Origin: Melioribacteraceae bacterium 4301-Me
Lineage (GTDB): Bacteria > Bacteroidota > Ignavibacteria > Ignavibacteriales > Melioribacteraceae
Direction of reading: 5' to 3'
Assembly: GCA_041538185.1 (NCBI GenBank)
Contig: JBGORM010000002.1
Location: forward strand, 248,001-312,000
Length of the DNA: 64,000 nt
Shown: positions 56,473 to 64,000 of the stretch, piece by piece
Numbering within the stretch: the first letter of the stretch is position 1
Layout of the letters: each line of letters starts with the position of its first letter
Program-made: the position numbers and the translations under genes
The notes under the pieces: model-generated
Told to the model about the DNA's origin: nothing
The model's input: the letters and a program-made list of their open reading frames with translations, nothing else
The model's database searches: none

Positions 56473-58908
56473 ATGGTAAAATATTCAATTATAATTCCAA
56501 TGTTTTTGTGCTTCTCAACTTTATATGCTGGATTTACTTTTGTCGGGAAAATTAAAAATTACAACGTCTTCCCAAATAAAGTTGAATTCACACTTACCAA
56601 TGCGAATTTAATTATTTATGTAGTAGACCAAAACATCTTAAGATTTAGGTACACAAATCAAGGTGAGTTCTCAAACGCACCATCTTACGCAGTAATTTTT
56701 CAACAGCCTGAAAAAGTTAATTTTCTGTTTAATGAAGAATCCGATAAGTTTGTTATAAAGACCACCGAATTAATTGTACAGATAAAAAAAGATCCTTGCA
56801 GAATTTCTATTTTTGATAATAAAATGAATTTACTAAATAAAGATGATGAGTACTACGGTGTAAGTTTCGATAATGATGAGGTAAGATGTTTTAAAAAATT
56901 ATTCGATGGCGAAAAGTTTTATGGATTGGGTGAGAAGTCCGATCAATTACTTAAGAACGGAAATCAATACACAATGTGGAATTCCGATTTTCCGGCTTAT
57001 AACAGCAAAAGAGACCCATTATATGTTTCAATTCCTTTTTTCATTGGAATTAGAAACTACAGGGCATACGGAATTTTTTTTGATAATACTTATAAATCAT
57101 ATTTCAACATGGGTGCAAGCAATAAAGAATTTTATTGGTTTGGTGCAGATAAAGGTGAAATGGATTATTATTTTATTTATGGACCGCAAATTAAAAGGGT
57201 TATTACTTCCTATACCATGCTCACAGGAAAAATTGAACTGCCTCCTTTATGGTCTTTGGGTTACCAACAAAGTAGATGGAGTTATTATCCTGAAACTACA
57301 GTAAGAAGAATTGCACAATCATTTAGAGATTATGAAATCCCTTGTGATGCTATTTATCTCGATATTGATTACATGGACGGCTACCGTGTTTTCACATGGG
57401 ATAAAGAGAAATTTCCTAATCCGACTAAAATGATAAACGACCTAAAAGCGAAAGGATTTAAACTAATAACGATAATTGATCCTGGTGTAAAGGCTGATAC
57501 AGAATATTTTGCTGCTAAAGAAGGAGTAGAAAACGATCTTTTCGTAAAATACCCAAATGGTAAATTTTATGAGGGTCAAGTTTGGCCATCTTGGTCATAC
57601 TTTCCCGATTTTACTTATGACAAAACTATAAACTGGTGGGGAGATAAACTATCCATACTTCTTAAAGATGGTATCGAAGGATTTTGGAATGATATGAATG
57701 AACCTGCTGTGTGGGGACAAGCATTTCCTGACATTGTTCAATTTAGCGATAATGGTTTTGGTGCTGACCATAAAAAAATTCATAATGTTTATGCACTCCA
57801 AATGGCTAAGGCTACTAGGGAAGGAGTTAGAAAATATTCTCCAAATAAACGTCATTTCATTCTTACAAGAGCGGGCTTTTCTGGCATTCAAAGGTACTCT
57901 GCAGTTTGGACGGGAGATAGTGAGTCGAATGAAGAACATCTTAAGTTGGCTTGCATTATGCCACAAAATCTGGGTTTAAGCGGTGTGCCTTTTATCGGGA
58001 CTGACGTTGGTGGCTTTATAGGTGAGCCCACTGCAAGACTTTATGTAAGATGGATGCAGCTTGGTTCATTTACACCTTTTTTCCGTGCTCATTCAGAATT
58101 TAATTCGAGAGCTAAAGAACCTTTTGCATTTGACCCCAATACACGCTCACTTGTAAGAGATATTATAAGATTTCGTTACCAATTACTGCCATATTTATAT
58201 AATGAGTTTTATAACGCTTCTGTAACTGGTCTACCTATAATGAAACCAATGTTCTTAAATTACCAAAACGACGAAAACTGCTATTCTTACGATTCTCAAT
58301 TGCAATTTATGCTTGGAGATAATTTGCTAATTGCACCTGTATTATCGTCTACTGACAATTTTAAAAAATTATATCTGCCAGGAGGAAAATGGTACAGCTT
58401 TAATGAAAATAAGACTTATGATGGCTCAAATTGGATAATCGTAAACGCACCTATAGAACAAATACCAATTTTTATACGACAGGGTGGTTTTGTGCCTATG
58501 CAAGATGTTCAGAATTTTGTGGGTGAGAAAAAAATAGATGAGCTTCAAGTATTACTTTTTCCTTCACCCAAAAGCGAGTATCAGTTATACCAAGATGATG
58601 GTATAAGTTACGATTATACCAGCGGCAAATATTCAATTACAAAATTTAGCGAAGAACTATCCAATAACAAGTTAAAAATTCACATTACAACTGAACATGA
58701 CGGTTATAATACCGGATTAAAAAATTACCTATTCAAAATATTAGCAGTCTCTGCTCCAAAGGCTGTTTATGTAAATAATGAAAGGATAAGTGATAATAAA
58801 AAAAATGACTACAAAACAAACAATCAATTCAATTTCGATAAGGAAAAATCAATCCTTAACATAAAGACTAATTATAGCAAAAAATTAGAAATACAAATTG
58901 AATTCTAA
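56473..58908 (+). CDS. Secreted GH31 alpha-glucosidase
   Basis: About 811 residues from the ATG 56473 (AGGTGG ahead of it; a GTG nine bases earlier is less likely). A signal peptide (KYSIIIPMFLCFSTLYA) is followed by an N-terminal beta domain, the GH31 barrel with YLDIDYMDGYRVFTWD, nucleophile in WNDMNEPAVW (D407), acid/base in WTGDSESN, and DVGGFIG. It hydrolyses terminal alpha-glucosides from starch or glycogen fragments in the periplasm. The GH13 gene follows, a starch/glycogen-use pair. Confidence 0.92.
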   Translation: MVKYSIIIPMFLCFSTLYAGFTFVGKIKNYNVFPNKVEFTLTNANLIIYVVDQNILRFRYTNQGEFSNAPSYAVIFQQPEKVNFLFNEESDKFVIKTTELIVQIKKDPCRISIFDNKMNLLNKDDEYYGVSFDNDEVRCFKKLFDGEKFYGLGEKSDQLLKNGNQYTMWNSDFPAYNSKRDPLYVSIPFFIGIRNYRAYGIFFDNTYKSYFNMGASNKEFYWFGADKGEMDYYFIYGPQIKRVITSYTMLTGKIELPPLWSLGYQQSRWSYYPETTVRRIAQSFRDYEIPCDAIYLDIDYMDGYRVFTWDKEKFPNPTKMINDLKAKGFKLITIIDPGVKADTEYFAAKEGVENDLFVKYPNGKFYEGQVWPSWSYFPDFTYDKTINWWGDKLSILLKDGIEGFWNDMNEPAVWGQAFPDIVQFSDNGFGADHKKIHNVYALQMAKATREGVRKYSPNKRHFILTRAGFSGIQRYSAVWTGDSESNEEHLKLACIMPQNLGLSGVPFIGTDVGGFIGEPTARLYVRWMQLGSFTPFFRAHSEFNSRAKEPFAFDPNTRSLVRDIIRFRYQLLPYLYNEFYNASVTGLPIMKPMFLNYQNDENCYSYDSQLQFMLGDNLLIAPVLSSTDNFKKLYLPGGKWYSFNENKTYDGSNWIIVNAPIEQIPIFIRQGGFVPMQDVQNFVGEKKIDELQVLLFPSPKSEYQLYQDDGISYDYTSGKYSITKFSEELSNNKLKIHITTEHDGYNTGLKNYLFKILAVSAPKAVYVNNERISDNKKNDYKTNNQFNFDKEKSILNIKTNYSKKLEIQIEF

Positions 58909-58944
58909 AATGATATTTCTTTGATAAACCATTAAAGATTGTTC

Positions 58945-61065
58945 ATGAAAAAAATATACATAAAAAAATTACTTTTATTACCCATTCTTATTTTTTTAGT
59001 TAACTCATTGAAAGGTGAAAAATTGCGTATTAACGAGCAGAATAATTCATTGGCTGCTGCAGAGACCAATAAATTTATACAGAAACAAAAACTACTCGAT
59101 AAAATTTATTCGGATAAAAAACTTGGTTCTTTTTTTAGTGACGGCAAAACTTATTTTAGACTGTTTGCCCCAAATGCTGTAGCCGTCAAACTTTGTATTT
59201 TTAAACAACCTGAGGATGCAACAGCTAAAGAATACTCAATGATAAAGGATACAAATGGCGTGTGGGAAAAAACATTTGATGGCAATCTCAAAGGAATTTA
59301 CTACGGATATAAAGTTTATCACGAAGGAGAAAATCTTGATGATAATTCAAAAGAACTTTGCATCGACCCATACTCGAAGGCTGTTGCTACTTATACAACA
59401 TATATGAATCCTCGCAAATCTATTGTTTATGAAGATAGCTACGATTGGGAAGGTGACAATTGGGTTCAGCGGGATTGGCGTGACCTAATAATCTATGAGA
59501 TGCACATTCGCGATATGACCGCTGACCCTTCTTCTGGTGCAAAACATCCGGGCACTTATAAAGGGTTAATTGAAAAAGGAAATATAGGCGGAATTAATTA
59601 TATAAAATCTCTTGGTATTAATACAGTTGAATTATTGCCCTCTCAAGATTTTGGATATATAGAAATACCGTATAAGAAAAAGTTCAAAGGTATGTTTAAC
59701 ACTTGGAATCCTTATGAAAGGAATCATTGGGGTTATATGACTGCAGCATTTTTTGCCCCGGCTTCTTATTATGCTGAAGATTGGGCAGAGTTGAAATGGA
59801 ATGCCTGGATGGGGAAAGATGGAAAGCAAGTGAAAGAATTTAAAGATATGATTAAAGCCTTTCACAAAGAGGGAATTGGTGTAATAATGGATGTTGTTTA
59901 TAACCATTTATCCGAATATGAAATTGGTAATCTTAAACAAATTGATAAAGAATATTATTTTAGACTTGATGACAAAGGAAATTTTATTGCTGAAAGTTAC
60001 TGTGGCAACGATATTAAAACTGAACGACCAATGGTACGGCGTCTTATTATTGAAAGCGTTTTATACTGGATGAAGGAATATCACATTGACGGTTTTCGTT
60101 TTGACTTAGGAAAATTAATTGATTGGGAAACAATAGAAGATATTATCAAAGAAGCAAAAAAAATAAATCCATATGCTGTTTTTGTTTGTGAGCCTTGGGG
60201 CGGCGGTTATGACCCGCAAGGTTTTTCAATTAGAGGCTGGGGTTCATGGAATGACCAGATACGCAATGGAATTAAAGGAGAAAATCCTTTTGACGGTCTC
60301 GGTTGGATATTTGGAAAATGGTATGGCAATAATAATTTGAACCGTATTAAAAGTTATGTAAACGGTACTTTAGTAAGAGATTATCTGGGATTATTTCAAA
60401 AAAAAGAACATTCTGTAAACTACCTCGAATCACACGATGGATATACTTTAGGCGATTTTATTAGAATAGCAACGGGTGAATTAAAAGCAAATAAAATTAT
60501 TAAAAATGTTGATAAAAATGTTGAACTTACTCCTCTTCAATTGAAGCTCAATAAGTTAGCTGCACTGTTTTTGCTTACTTCGCAAGGAATTGTAATGATT
60601 TCTGAAGGACAGGAATTTGCAAGAAGTAAAGTTATACCTTATGATATTTCAGTCCCAGATTCTAACAAAGGGAGAATAGATAACAATTCGTATAATAAAG
60701 ACAATTCTACAAATTATATAAACTATCGACACGCAGAAATTAATAAGGAATTATTAGAGTATTATAAAGGACTTATTAAACTAAGAAACACCTATTCTGC
60801 ATTTAGGCGTGCGGATTATAAAGAGATTAATTTTATTGAAAATGAAGTTAGTAATTTTGCTTTAGCTTATACCGTTTCTTTTGAAAACGATACATTTTTT
60901 GTGGCTTTCAATCCAGATCAGAAAAAAAAGATAATATTCAATTTACCTAAAGGCTCTTGGCAATTATTAGTTAACGAACAAAAAGCTGGTATAGAGCCAA
61001 TTACTATTCAAAAAGATAAGATTGTTCTTGAGCCAATATCTGGTATGGTACTAAAAAAAAATTAA
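58945..61065 (+). CDS. Secreted GH13 pullulanase/debranching enzyme
   Basis: A 706-residue protein from the ATG 58945, with signal peptide (KKLLLLPILIFLVNSLKG). CBM48-like N-terminal domain (FRLFAPNAVAVKLCIFKQP), then the GH13 barrel: VIMDVVYNHL, nucleophile D387 in DGFRFDLG, acid/base E416 in FVCEPWGGG, and VNYLESHDGYTLGDF. The pattern YNHLSEYEIG and EGQEFARSK fits type I pullulanase/glycogen debranching enzymes cutting alpha-1,6 links. Partner of the upstream alpha-glucosidase. Confidence 0.9.
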   Translation: MKKIYIKKLLLLPILIFLVNSLKGEKLRINEQNNSLAAAETNKFIQKQKLLDKIYSDKKLGSFFSDGKTYFRLFAPNAVAVKLCIFKQPEDATAKEYSMIKDTNGVWEKTFDGNLKGIYYGYKVYHEGENLDDNSKELCIDPYSKAVATYTTYMNPRKSIVYEDSYDWEGDNWVQRDWRDLIIYEMHIRDMTADPSSGAKHPGTYKGLIEKGNIGGINYIKSLGINTVELLPSQDFGYIEIPYKKKFKGMFNTWNPYERNHWGYMTAAFFAPASYYAEDWAELKWNAWMGKDGKQVKEFKDMIKAFHKEGIGVIMDVVYNHLSEYEIGNLKQIDKEYYFRLDDKGNFIAESYCGNDIKTERPMVRRLIIESVLYWMKEYHIDGFRFDLGKLIDWETIEDIIKEAKKINPYAVFVCEPWGGGYDPQGFSIRGWGSWNDQIRNGIKGENPFDGLGWIFGKWYGNNNLNRIKSYVNGTLVRDYLGLFQKKEHSVNYLESHDGYTLGDFIRIATGELKANKIIKNVDKNVELTPLQLKLNKLAALFLLTSQGIVMISEGQEFARSKVIPYDISVPDSNKGRIDNNSYNKDNSTNYINYRHAEINKELLEYYKGLIKLRNTYSAFRRADYKEINFIENEVSNFALAYTVSFENDTFFVAFNPDQKKKIIFNLPKGSWQLLVNEQKAGIEPITIQKDKIVLEPISGMVLKKN

Positions 61066-61080
61066 ACTAAAAAGAAATGA

Positions 61081-61131
61081 ATTTTTTACTGAAGGTCTTA
61101 TTAATCCAGTCAGTTCAGCGAACCGACTTAC
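61081..61131. repeat. Direct repeat with hairpin, copy 1
   Basis: Matches 61773-61826 over about 52 bases with few mismatches. The core GTCAGTTCAGCGAACCGAC folds into a hairpin (GT[C]AGTT/AACCGAC, loop CAGCG). Preceded by a T-run. Confidence 0.7.
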
Positions 61132-61772
61132 TTCATCTTTCTTGATGGCAATAAAAATCAGCTATACAGAATTTTCCGTTTTGAAGCACATATCAGAAAA
61201 TATTATCTGCTGGGATTTGATGTTTTCTTAATTCTCTTGAAACAATTTTTGTGATTTTTATAAGCTTGCTTTTAATGTTTAAACTAATACTCTTGTTGAA
61301 TTATTACTAACTCACCTAAATACTGGCTTAAATTATTTTCAACACAAAAAGTCCATAAGGTGTTAAACTCAAGAATAAGGTTTCTTTGACTCGTCAAACG
61401 GGTTTGACCTTATTTTTTTCTTCTAAACCTTAGTAACTCTGACTTTAGGTTTGATGTAATTGTTAATCACGGTAGGGCTGCGTGCTCTAGCCCAAGCATT
61501 AGTTTTCATTTCTGTAGGGGCAAGGTCCTCTTGCCCTCTTTTCTTCGTGGGTGGTGAATTCTCATTTTATTTTTATGTAACCTTAGTAACATCACTTAAC
61601 AAAAATGAAGTTTAACCTTATTACCTTATCCTTAATTTTTCTTTTAAGCGGTGAATTCTTATTTAGCCTAAATTATTCATTAGAAAATTTTTTCTTGAAC
61701 GCTGTAGTCGAGGAGACCTCGACCCTACAGTATGTATAATAATATGGGTTATTTGCAACCCCAAAAAGAAAC

Positions 61773-61826
61773 GATTTTTTTGCCGAAGGCATTATTAATC
61801 CAGTCGGTTCAGCGAACCGACTTACT
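61773..61826. repeat. Direct repeat with hairpin, copy 2
   Basis: Second copy; here the hairpin GTCGGTT-CAGCG-AACCGAC is perfect. The pair may be the ends of a lost element. Confidence 0.7.
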
Positions 61827-61904
61827 ATTATCTGCCTTAAGCTATTGTGTTACGGCATGTATGAGCGTTGAAAATCTACCATTCCGTGGAGGGCAAATTT
61901 TCCT

Positions 61905-62013
61905 GGGGCTGTCTAAAAAGTAAGATTTTTTAAAAAATAGAACACCGACAACACAGATTTTAACGGATTTTCACGGATTTTAAAATTGAAAAATTACTTT
62001 TTTAGACAGCCCC
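61905..62013. mobile_element. 109-bp miniature inverted-repeat element
   Basis: Terminal inverted repeats GGGGCTGTCTAAAAAGTAA (61905) and its complement ending GACAGCCCC (62013), differing by one A. GGGGCTGTCTAAAA ends are typical of insertion sequences, so this is a MITE or deletion derivative. The interior carries the ACACGGAT-type repeat also seen near 38.8 kb. No clear target duplication. Confidence 0.75.
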
Positions 62014-62042
62014 TAGCCTTTGGCTAAATGGGAAATTTGGGA

Positions 62043-64000
62043 CTAACTAAAAATTACTTTCTTTAATGAGGATTCAACTGCCAATTTGAATTGAGTTAGA
62101 TTTACTGGCTTCTTAAAAACATAATCGACGCCTAATTCTTTATAGTCTGCTTCAACTTCTGAATTTATGTCGCTGCTTAAGATAATAATAGGTGGTTTTA
62201 CCTTTAAATCTGATATTGCAATTTGTTTAACCAAATCAAAGCCGGTCATTATCGGCATTTTGTGATCAGTAATAACAAGGGCTGGTGAAGTTTGTTTTAT
62301 CATTTCAAGAGCTTCTTTTCCGTTCGAAGCTTCTATAATAGAAAATTCTGGGAATAAACTTTTAAATAGTTTTGAGTAAAGTAATCGGTCTGTCTTAGCA
62401 TCATCAACAAGCAAAATATTGGTAGAAGAAATTGGTATTGTGAAAAAGAACGTTGAACCTTTATTAAGTTCACTTTCCACCCAAATTTCACCACCATGTT
62501 TTAAGACTATATCATGCACCAGCGAAAGCCCAAGTCCGCTGCCTTTTTCTCCAGCAGTTCCTGGTGTGGTAAATTTTGTATCAATCTTAAATAACTTCGG
62601 TAAATCTTCCTTTTTAATGCCTACACCTTCATCCTTCACGTAAAATTTTACTTTCCTTTCAGAAGCTATAAGTTCGCCGCCAACTGTAATTGTACTATCT
62701 CTATTCGAAAATTTAATTGCATTCGAAATCAAATTATTGAATACCTGCAACAACAGATTAATATCTGCATGAACATATAAGTCTTTATTTAGTTCTGATT
62801 TGAGCTCTATATTTTTCTGTAGAGCTGCGCCTGATAAAATCTCAAAAACATTATTAACAATAGCAGTAGCATTAATTCTTTCCGGTTCAAATTTTATTCT
62901 ACCAGTTTGCAGTCTTGTCCAATCCAATAACGAATTTACCAAAGCAAGCATGCTTTTAGACGATTGCTGAATAAACTCAATATATTTTCTTTTTCTTGCC
63001 TCATCTAAATCGCTTTCTGTAAGTAAGATATCAGTATAGCCTAAAATGGAACTAAAAGGTGTTCTCAAATCGTGTGATATAATTGAAATGAATCTGTCTT
63101 TTGTTTCGTTAAGTTCTTTGAGTTCGCGTGCAGACTTTTTAAGATTTTCTTCTGCTCTTTTGCTCATGGTTATATCTGTCACAACACCAAATATTTTTTT
63201 TGGTTTCCCATCCTTATCTCTTATTACGTTAATTTTGTTTTCAATCCAAACTATATTGCCAAGTGTATCCAAAATGCGGTATTCAAAACTTTCGAATTTT
63301 CTTGCTGAGTCGTTATAGAACTTTTTCATCTTTCTTATTACTTCTTCTACATCATCAGGATGAATAATTTGATGCCATAAATCTGGATTCTTAATAAACG
63401 ATTCAGAAGAATAACCTGTGATTTTCTGAATAGCAGAAGTGTAAAGAACTACTTTCATTTTGCCATCAATTTTTTCTGCTGTCCAGAAGCTTTCATTGAT
63501 GTTCTCTGTAATACTTCTGTACCTTTCTTCAGATATTTCTAATGCAACTCTCGACTTTTTTTCTTCTGTAATATTTCTTACGACCCAAACAATAAAAGCT
63601 TCTGAGCCGACATTATAAAGAGAGACTGATACTTTAACGTCAAAAGTGTCATTATTTCTTTTTTTGCCTAAGAACTCAAATTCAGGTGAAATTTCTCTCC
63701 CATCCTCAGCTTTTTTTATTTCATTTGCTACTTTTACAATATCTTCGTCAGCAACAAAATCTAACGGGTCCTTGTTCAAAACCTCGCTGGTTGTTGAATA
63801 ACCAAACATTTCTACAAAAGAATCATTGGCAAGAATAAATTTTTTATTAGCTATTAATGCTATTCCATCTCTTGATGCTTCAAAGATGGAACGTGTAAGA
63901 AGTAAATCTTTTTCAGCATCCTTTTGTAATGTAATGTCGGTAAGAAGGGCATTGTAATAAAGCGGTATTCCATTTAAGTCGTAAACAACTGCAAAGCTTG
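62043..64000 (-). CDS. Multi-PAS hybrid histidine kinase, partial
   Basis: The gene enters from beyond the window; at least 652 residues are visible because the frame stays open from 63809 to the edge. Domains in order: end of one PAS/PAC, a PAS (IFEASRDGIALIANKKFILANDSF), another PAS/PAC (ERYRSITENINESFW to FGVVTDIT), HisKA with ISHDLRTPFSSILGY (phospho-His), HATPase with NLISNAIKFSN, DEGVGI and GSGLGLSL, and a C-terminal receiver with ILLVDDAKTD and the phospho-Asp in VITDHKMP. A soluble sensor kinase with its own receiver; signal and target unknown. Confidence 0.9.
   Translation of the reverse strand, partial: SFAVVYDLNGIPLYYNALLTDITLQKDAEKDLLLTRSIFEASRDGIALIANKKFILANDSFVEMFGYSTTSEVLNKDPLDFVADEDIVKVANEIKKAEDGREISPEFEFLGKKRNNDTFDVKVSVSLYNVGSEAFIVWVVRNITEEKKSRVALEISEERYRSITENINESFWTAEKIDGKMKVVLYTSAIQKITGYSSESFIKNPDLWHQIIHPDDVEEVIRKMKKFYNDSARKFESFEYRILDTLGNIVWIENKINVIRDKDGKPKKIFGVVTDITMSKRAEENLKKSARELKELNETKDRFISIISHDLRTPFSSILGYTDILLTESDLDEARKRKYIEFIQQSSKSMLALVNSLLDWTRLQTGRIKFEPERINATAIVNNVFEILSGAALQKNIELKSELNKDLYVHADINLLLQVFNNLISNAIKFSNRDSTITVGGELIASERKVKFYVKDEGVGIKKEDLPKLFKIDTKFTTPGTAGEKGSGLGLSLVHDIVLKHGGEIWVESELNKGSTFFFTIPISSTNILLVDDAKTDRLLYSKLFKSLFPEFSIIEASNGKEALEMIKQTSPALVITDHKMPIMTGFDLVKQIAISDLKVKPPIIILSSDINSEVEADYKELGVDYVFKKPVNLTQFKLAVESSLKKVIFS

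Larger units (their letters stand above)
61066..62042. other. Long non-coding region rich in small repeats
   Basis: About 977 bases without a convincing gene. It contains two ~52-base direct repeats (61081-61131, 61773-61826), AACCTTAGTAAC words and a CTTCGTGGGTGGTGAATTCTCA segment shared with 12.4 kb, and the 109-bp element at 61905-62013. A short frame at 61732-61923 runs across these repeats and is not credible. Confidence 0.6.

Noticed and set aside
61732..61923. A 63-codon plus-strand open frame
   Set aside because: Runs across a direct repeat and into the end of an inverted-repeat element; no ribosome site and no protein-like pattern.

Overview
The window is an AT-rich bacterial chromosome segment from the Bacteroidota/Chlorobiota/Ignavibacteriota side of the tree, most likely Ignavibacteria. 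The evidence is a secreted M1 peptidase ending in a type IX secretion sorting domain (FQLFQNYPNPFNSTTKIKF...), a FixI/CcoI-type copper ATPase with the zinc-finger N-terminus seen in that phylum, two-subunit methylmalonyl-CoA mutase genes, and Shine-Dalgarno sites that are strong on some genes and absent on others. This placement is inferred, not computed.

Layout. 1-14 kb: a cut-off copper ATPase, an SDR oxidoreductase, a YciO/Sua5 protein, an MFS transporter, queC-queF, a tyrosine phenol-lyase-type enzyme, glnD, murI, a Nudix hydrolase, a bacterioferritin, then NfeD plus slipin. 15-36 kb: a peptide natural-product (RiPP/bacteriocin) island, entirely on the minus strand. 36-49 kb: DUF1232 protein, S9 peptidase, leuS, an orphan protein, serS, a heterodimeric ABC exporter split by a dehydrogenase, and fbp. 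50-64 kb: exported msrA, cold-shock protein, tRNA-Asn, methylmalonyl-CoA mutase/epimerase, M1 peptidase, GH31 and GH13 glycosidases, and a hybrid histidine kinase that runs off the window.

The island has two modules. Module 1 (35.8 to 25.5 kb, read leftward): ABC exporter, HlyD adaptor, a 127-residue ten-cysteine precursor, a radical-SAM/SPASM maturase, an EreA/ChaN-like lipoprotein, a subtilase fused to a DUF1611-like P-loop domain, an acyl carrier protein, an ANT(6)-like nucleotidyltransferase and a probable outer-membrane protein. Module 2 (25.3 to 15 kb): a C39-peptidase ABC exporter, a membrane protein, a MauE/DoxX-like protein and a thioredoxin-like protein, plus four intact and one decayed short precursors with a MKEL...GG leader. 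Their hydrophobic Gly/Ala-rich cores carry one Cys near each end, and the genes are interleaved with two ABC-2 export or immunity systems. The intended logic appears to be: leader peptides are cut by the C39 exporter, the paired cysteines are oxidised by the MauE/thioredoxin pair, and ABC-2 pumps plus a small membrane protein give export or self-protection.

Three features of the island stand out. Each module starts downstream of a 13-base poly-C tract lying between promoter-like -35 and -10 boxes, which would make expression phase-variable. The C39 domain with its catalytic Cys is out of frame with its only good start codon (CTC TAA, +1 shift needed). Each poly-C promoter sits just downstream of a DUF1232 3' end, one intact and one a 30-codon remnant.

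The window also holds three copies of a ~311-bp non-autonomous mobile element with 8-bp terminal inverted repeats and 7-8-bp target duplications; one copy lies between DUF1232 and the module 1 promoter.
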